Positions 60,307 to 64,000 of a stretch of DNA of 64,000 nucleotides are shown here, in pieces. The notes under the pieces were generated by a model. It saw only the letters and a program-made list of their open reading frames with translations, was not told the DNA's origin and made no database searches. Both the position numbers and the translations under genes were made by a program. This DNA is from Eutypella sp. D-1 (taxonomy: Eukaryota > Ascomycota > Sordariomycetes > Xylariales > Diatrypaceae): assembly GCA_023313575.1 (NCBI GenBank), contig JAJTTP010000010.1, positions 1,178,001-1,242,000 on the forward strand, given 5' to 3'. Each line of letters starts with the position of its first letter. Position 1 is the first letter of the stretch.

Positions 60307-60986
60307 AATACCCCTTAGCATCTCTGCATTTTTCTCATAGACGGGCCAAGGCGTGAATTAACCCACGCCACCCCCTCTCATCTGTACTTCACAAGTGTAC
60401 TCGTATTTACTGCTCTCATATTCCCCAGCTTGTACTCGGACCTTTTCATGATGATGTATTCGGTTCATTGCGCGGGCGGTTCGGGCGGCGTTCTGAGATC
60501 AGGAAAAAAACACTTACTTCGAAAAAGGGGGTCGTTGGCCTGTGAGTTAGGAAAGGGAAGGTGATGTATGTTTCCGACGATGAACGTAGTTTTTCCTCTC
60601 TTGTTATATTTGATGCCATGAACGAAAATGCCATTAGGGGGTTGTTTTCTCTGCATCCCGGGGGTGTCAAGGCCTCGCTTGGGGCGATGTGCCCCTTCTC
60701 TCTGTACATACATCAAGCCTCTCACGATTTAAGAACCCGAGAGTCTTCTTAATCCAAACATCCCCCCTCAAACGACAAATGAATAAAAAAACCATGTCAA
60801 AAACATAATTACTCCTCTTCTGGTGTCGCCGACGTCGCTTGGTTAGTGCCAGTAGTGACCCATTATATGCTTTGTGATATGTGATTATCTTGATTTCATT
60901 TTAAACCATATTACCGCCTCTGTAGTATATGCCTTCACATTATGCCCCCATGCTCTGCCCCCCTTTCTGGTCCCTTCTTTCTCAGC
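60307..60986. other. Convergent intergenic region
   Basis: 0.68 kb between SSC1 and the proposed multicopper oxidase stop. AT-rich near 60775-60910. No gene seen; the open stretches on both strands at 60446-60752 overlap and lack domains. Confidence 0.5.
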
Positions 60987-63900
60987 CTATACCTGAGGGT
61001 CGTAATCAGCTACGTGAAATCGCAGTAGTTAGTAAGCAAGCAAGCGTAAGAAACCAGCAGGTCCTCGAGTTAGACACGGCAAAGTGATTGCGCGCGATCG
61101 CATATTGGGGGGGGGGGGCTGGGATTAGAGAGCATGGAAATCCCGAGTGAAAACGCCGCCAGTAAAGGCGTGACGGAGGCAAGAATGAAAGAATTCAAAG
61201 AGAGTATTCGGGATAAGAAAAGACCACCCCGGAAAAGGGGAGAGGGAGGGGGGAGAGGGAAAAAGAACTTACCCTCGACGCCGAAAGCCTGGTCGCCGCT
61301 GGCCCCCTCCGCGCCGCAAAAGCCCCGGCTCACCCGCCGCGTCTCCGCGTCCATGCTGTTCGCCACCTGGTCCGCGAGGTCGGCGGGCCGTTCCGCCAGC
61401 GCCAGGAACATGCCGCCTATTTTTTTTCGTGTGAGAGAGTTTTTCGTCAAGTCGGCTTGGTAAGGCCACGGGGATGGAGGAAGAAATGAGGGTGAGGGTC
61501 GGCTTACCTTCCATATGCCATGCTACGTGGCACTGTAGACAGGAGGAATCAAGGCGTCAGTTACATTGCCTCTCTTCGCTTGTTTTCTATGAAAAAGGGT
61601 AACAAAGACTCACATGCAGTGCCCACAGGCCCGGGTTGTCCGCCAGAAACCGGATCACGATGTGGCTGAAAGCCGGCACCGTGACCGTGTCCCGGCGCAT
61701 CGGGTTCTCGAGGTTCCAGGTCGTCCCGTTCTCCGCTTCCCCAAAGTAGCCCGGGCCCCAGCCCACGATCTGGAATGTATGCCCTGCCGGAGGGGGTGTA
61801 TGAGTGGTCAGTGCTAGTTAGGTGGGGAAAAAAAGGGAGGGGCGGGGGGGAGATGGAAAACCCCATTCGCTCAAAACGTACCGTGTAGATGCCAGGGATG
61901 CTCCATGGCGTCCCGCGAGTTGATGACGATCTGGGCGCCCTTGTCGGCGTCGGGTACGAGCAGCACCTGTTGATTGAGCCCGAAGTCCCAGCTGTTGTAC
62001 GAGTTCGCTGCGTCCGCCGTGAACTGTTGTTCCACGGCCTTCCAGAGTGTCGCGTTGTTCGGGAGCGGCGCGTACGCTGTCTGTCAAGGGCGGGGTGAGC
62101 GAAATGCACGTGTGAGCATATGAATCTGTTTGTAGCAAAGGAAGAAAGAGGGGGGTAAGAGAAAAGAGTGATTTGATCGAATACGTCAAACTACGATCAT
62201 GAGTCAGGAGTAGGGAGAAGAAGACGGGTAAAGCAAGACAGAACGATGTTCTCTACCACGAGCTCACTCATCACTCTGGGAAGCTGCGAGGAAAGGCAGG
62301 TAGGTACTTAAGGGGATATTTGGGCCGCCACTCACCTTGTTGATGAAGATCCGGTTCACATCCTGCGCCTGCCGGAACGCGTACTCGATATAGTGGCGAT
62401 TTGAGTCGCTAGCATCGTAGGCGCGGCGGGCGCGCATGGGCCGCGGCGCGTCGAACGGCATGTCGTCGCAGCCCTCCCACACGTCGCCCCGCAGCCCGTT
62501 GTTCTCGACGCCGTACGGGTTCGACGTGTTCCCGGGCTTGCTGCCGATGATCGGGACCTCGCCGGTGATAGTCGCAACGGTAGAATCATCCGGGCCGTAG
62601 TAGGAGAGCACGCCTACCGCCTCGAATTGCGCGCTCTTCTCCAGCCCAGCGCTGGAGTACGGCGCATACGGAAGAAAGCACGTCTTCGGGAGTGTGGCGC
62701 GGATCGCGAAGTTTCCGTTGCCCTTCTCCCTCTTCTCTCGCCGCTTCTCGTGTTCCGCACTCCTAGCCTCCCCGACCCCGGCCCCGTCCGCGTCCGCAGT
62801 TAGAATGACGGATACGCGCTGGCCGAGATTGAGGTAGACGCCGCGCTGGGCGGTGATGGGCTCGATCTCGACGCCGTCGAGCTCGACGATATCCAGCAGG
62901 TGGTCGTCGACGCTGAACCAGTACGAGAGGAACGAGGAGGCGTTGATCAGGCGCAGCCGCACGCGGCTTCCGCGCCGCACCCGCGTCGTGTACGGCCGCC
63001 CTCCCGTGCAGCTCGGCTCGTAGTAGGGGCCCTGCTCGGGTCCGGAGTCCTCCGAGGGTGGCGGGAACGTCGTCGATTCCACGCTGCAATCGTACGTGTT
63101 CTGCCCGTTCAGCAGCAGGTTGTCTGGGAGGGGCTCCACCCCAGATTCGAAGGGGACCCATTGCGAGGACGGATTGAGATAGCTCGTCAGAAGCTTCGGG
63201 CGGGGGTGGCAGATGGCCTTGTTAGTTTACGGCTGATACTCGTGAAATAGAAAGTATAGGAGTTCCTGGAATTTGCTGAGATGAGCAAGGCAGGGAAGCC
63301 CTTGTCAGAAACTTACAACGGAGCCATAGGTGTGATATACATCGCTGACAAAGATGATCTTCTCTTCATCCGTATCCGGTACCATCTCATCGGGATCGTG
63401 AATGATCTGAAACAAACCATTAGCGAGACCTTATCCTCTACGGGAGAAACAAAAGGAGAAAAGAAATAGCGAGACGAGAGACGAACAAGCGGGCCATAGA
63501 CGCCATCGGTGTACTGCACGGAGAGGTGAGCGTGCCACCAAAAGGTGCCCCTCTGGCGGGAGACGCGGAAGTCGTAGGTGAAGCTGCGTCCGGGGGGAAT
63601 GCCGCACTGGGAGACGCCGGCGACGCCGTCCATCCAGGTGGAGCCGTGCTGGTCGATGCCGTGCCAGTGGATGGCGGTGCTCCAGTTGGCCATGAGGTTG
63701 TTGACGCGCACGCGCACGCGGTCCCCCGAGTTCGCCTCCACCAGCGGCCCCGGGCTCTGCCCGTTCACCAGCATCATCGGCTTCCGGAACCCGTCCGGCG
63801 CCGCGTACGCCTGCGTCACGTTGAACTCGTACTCGCGCACAGTCGCGGACGCCTCCTCCCCCTCCTCCTCCCCGTCGTGCTCACGCTTGCTTTCGCTGTC

Positions 63901-64000
63901 GCCCTTCTCGACTACGAAGCCCGTCTTGAGCTCCAGCTCCGTCGTGTTGATGAGCCGCTCGATCGGGACGAACTCGAGGTCCGCGGGGAGACCGTAGTAG
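60987..64000 (-). CDS. Multicopper oxidase (laccase / ascomycete MCO type), 5' end outside the window
   Basis: Oxidises phenols or metals with reduction of O2 to water. Exons seen: 64000-63487 (partial), 63406-63317, 63193-62336, 62080-61882, 61783-61614, 61532-61508, 61416-61273 and a putative last exon 61009-60987. All phases agree. All four copper ligand blocks are present: HWHGIDQHG, WWHAHLSVQ, HPWHLHGHTF and LHCHVAWHMEGGM; the axial T1 position is Met, suggesting low redox potential. Two charged insertions are unusual: an acidic segment (GDSESKREHDGEEEGEEAS) near the N-terminus and EARSAEHEKRREKREKGNG in the second domain. The terminal exon (ADYDPQV after a 263-nt intron) is less certain. 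The first intron uses a GTTCGT donor. The signal peptide should lie beyond the right edge. Confidence 0.9.
61107..61118. repeat. Poly-G run in the last MCO intron
   Basis: Twelve consecutive G, within the proposed 263-nt terminal intron of the multicopper oxidase gene (poly-C on the coding strand). Confidence 0.7.

Overview
The window is nuclear DNA of a filamentous ascomycete (Pezizomycotina, most likely a Sordariomycete). The evidence is short GT-AG introns with CTAAC-type branch sites, pyrimidine-rich leaders before the start codons, and family content: a PL4 rhamnogalacturonan lyase, Ecm11, a DUF2415 WD40 protein, a Vip1/Asp1 kinase and an ascomycete multicopper oxidase. The class is inferred; no rRNA or other marker gene is present. 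I found no tRNA, rRNA, CRISPR array, intact transposon or secondary-metabolite cluster.

Layout. 0.2-10.8 kb holds three genes: a GH76 alpha-1,6-mannanase-like enzyme (minus) divergent from a secreted PL4 rhamnogalacturonan lyase (plus), then a MOSC-domain protein (plus). 10.8-27.7 kb is a 17-kb stretch with no gene I can support; it carries simple repeats and a dense cluster of TACCTAGGTA-type sequence near 17 kb. 27.7-43.3 kb is a housekeeping block: VIP1-type inositol pyrophosphate kinase (minus), UTP21/WDR36 (plus), a GNAT-like acetyltransferase (plus), ECM11 (plus) and a Tda10-like P-loop kinase (minus). 46.0-55.5 kb has a Ser/Pro-rich coiled-coil protein of unknown function (plus), a tiny two-exon gene for a secreted peptide (minus), an L-2-hydroxyglutarate dehydrogenase-like flavoprotein (plus) and the DUF2415 WD40 protein (minus). 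58.1-64.0 kb has mitochondrial Hsp70 SSC1 (plus) and a multicopper oxidase (minus) that runs off the right edge.

Gene models were built by hand: splice sites were chosen so that reading frames and family motifs join. All close in frame with canonical GT-AG introns except the PL4 gene, where the best donor leaves the frame one base out.

How the genes work together. There is no operon-like logic. The GH76, PL4 and multicopper oxidase genes fit a saprotrophic or plant-associated life style (wall mannan, pectin rhamnogalacturonan I, phenolic oxidation). The other recognised genes are core eukaryotic functions: ribosome biogenesis, inositol pyrophosphate signalling, meiosis, mitochondrial protein import and metabolite repair.

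The most interesting item is the 48-residue precursor at 48.0-48.2 kb. It has a signal peptide, a Lys-Arg cleavage site and a predicted 21-residue mature peptide with six cysteines (C-x-C-x4-C-x4-CC-x4-C). It is split across two exons and too short for ordinary gene finding.
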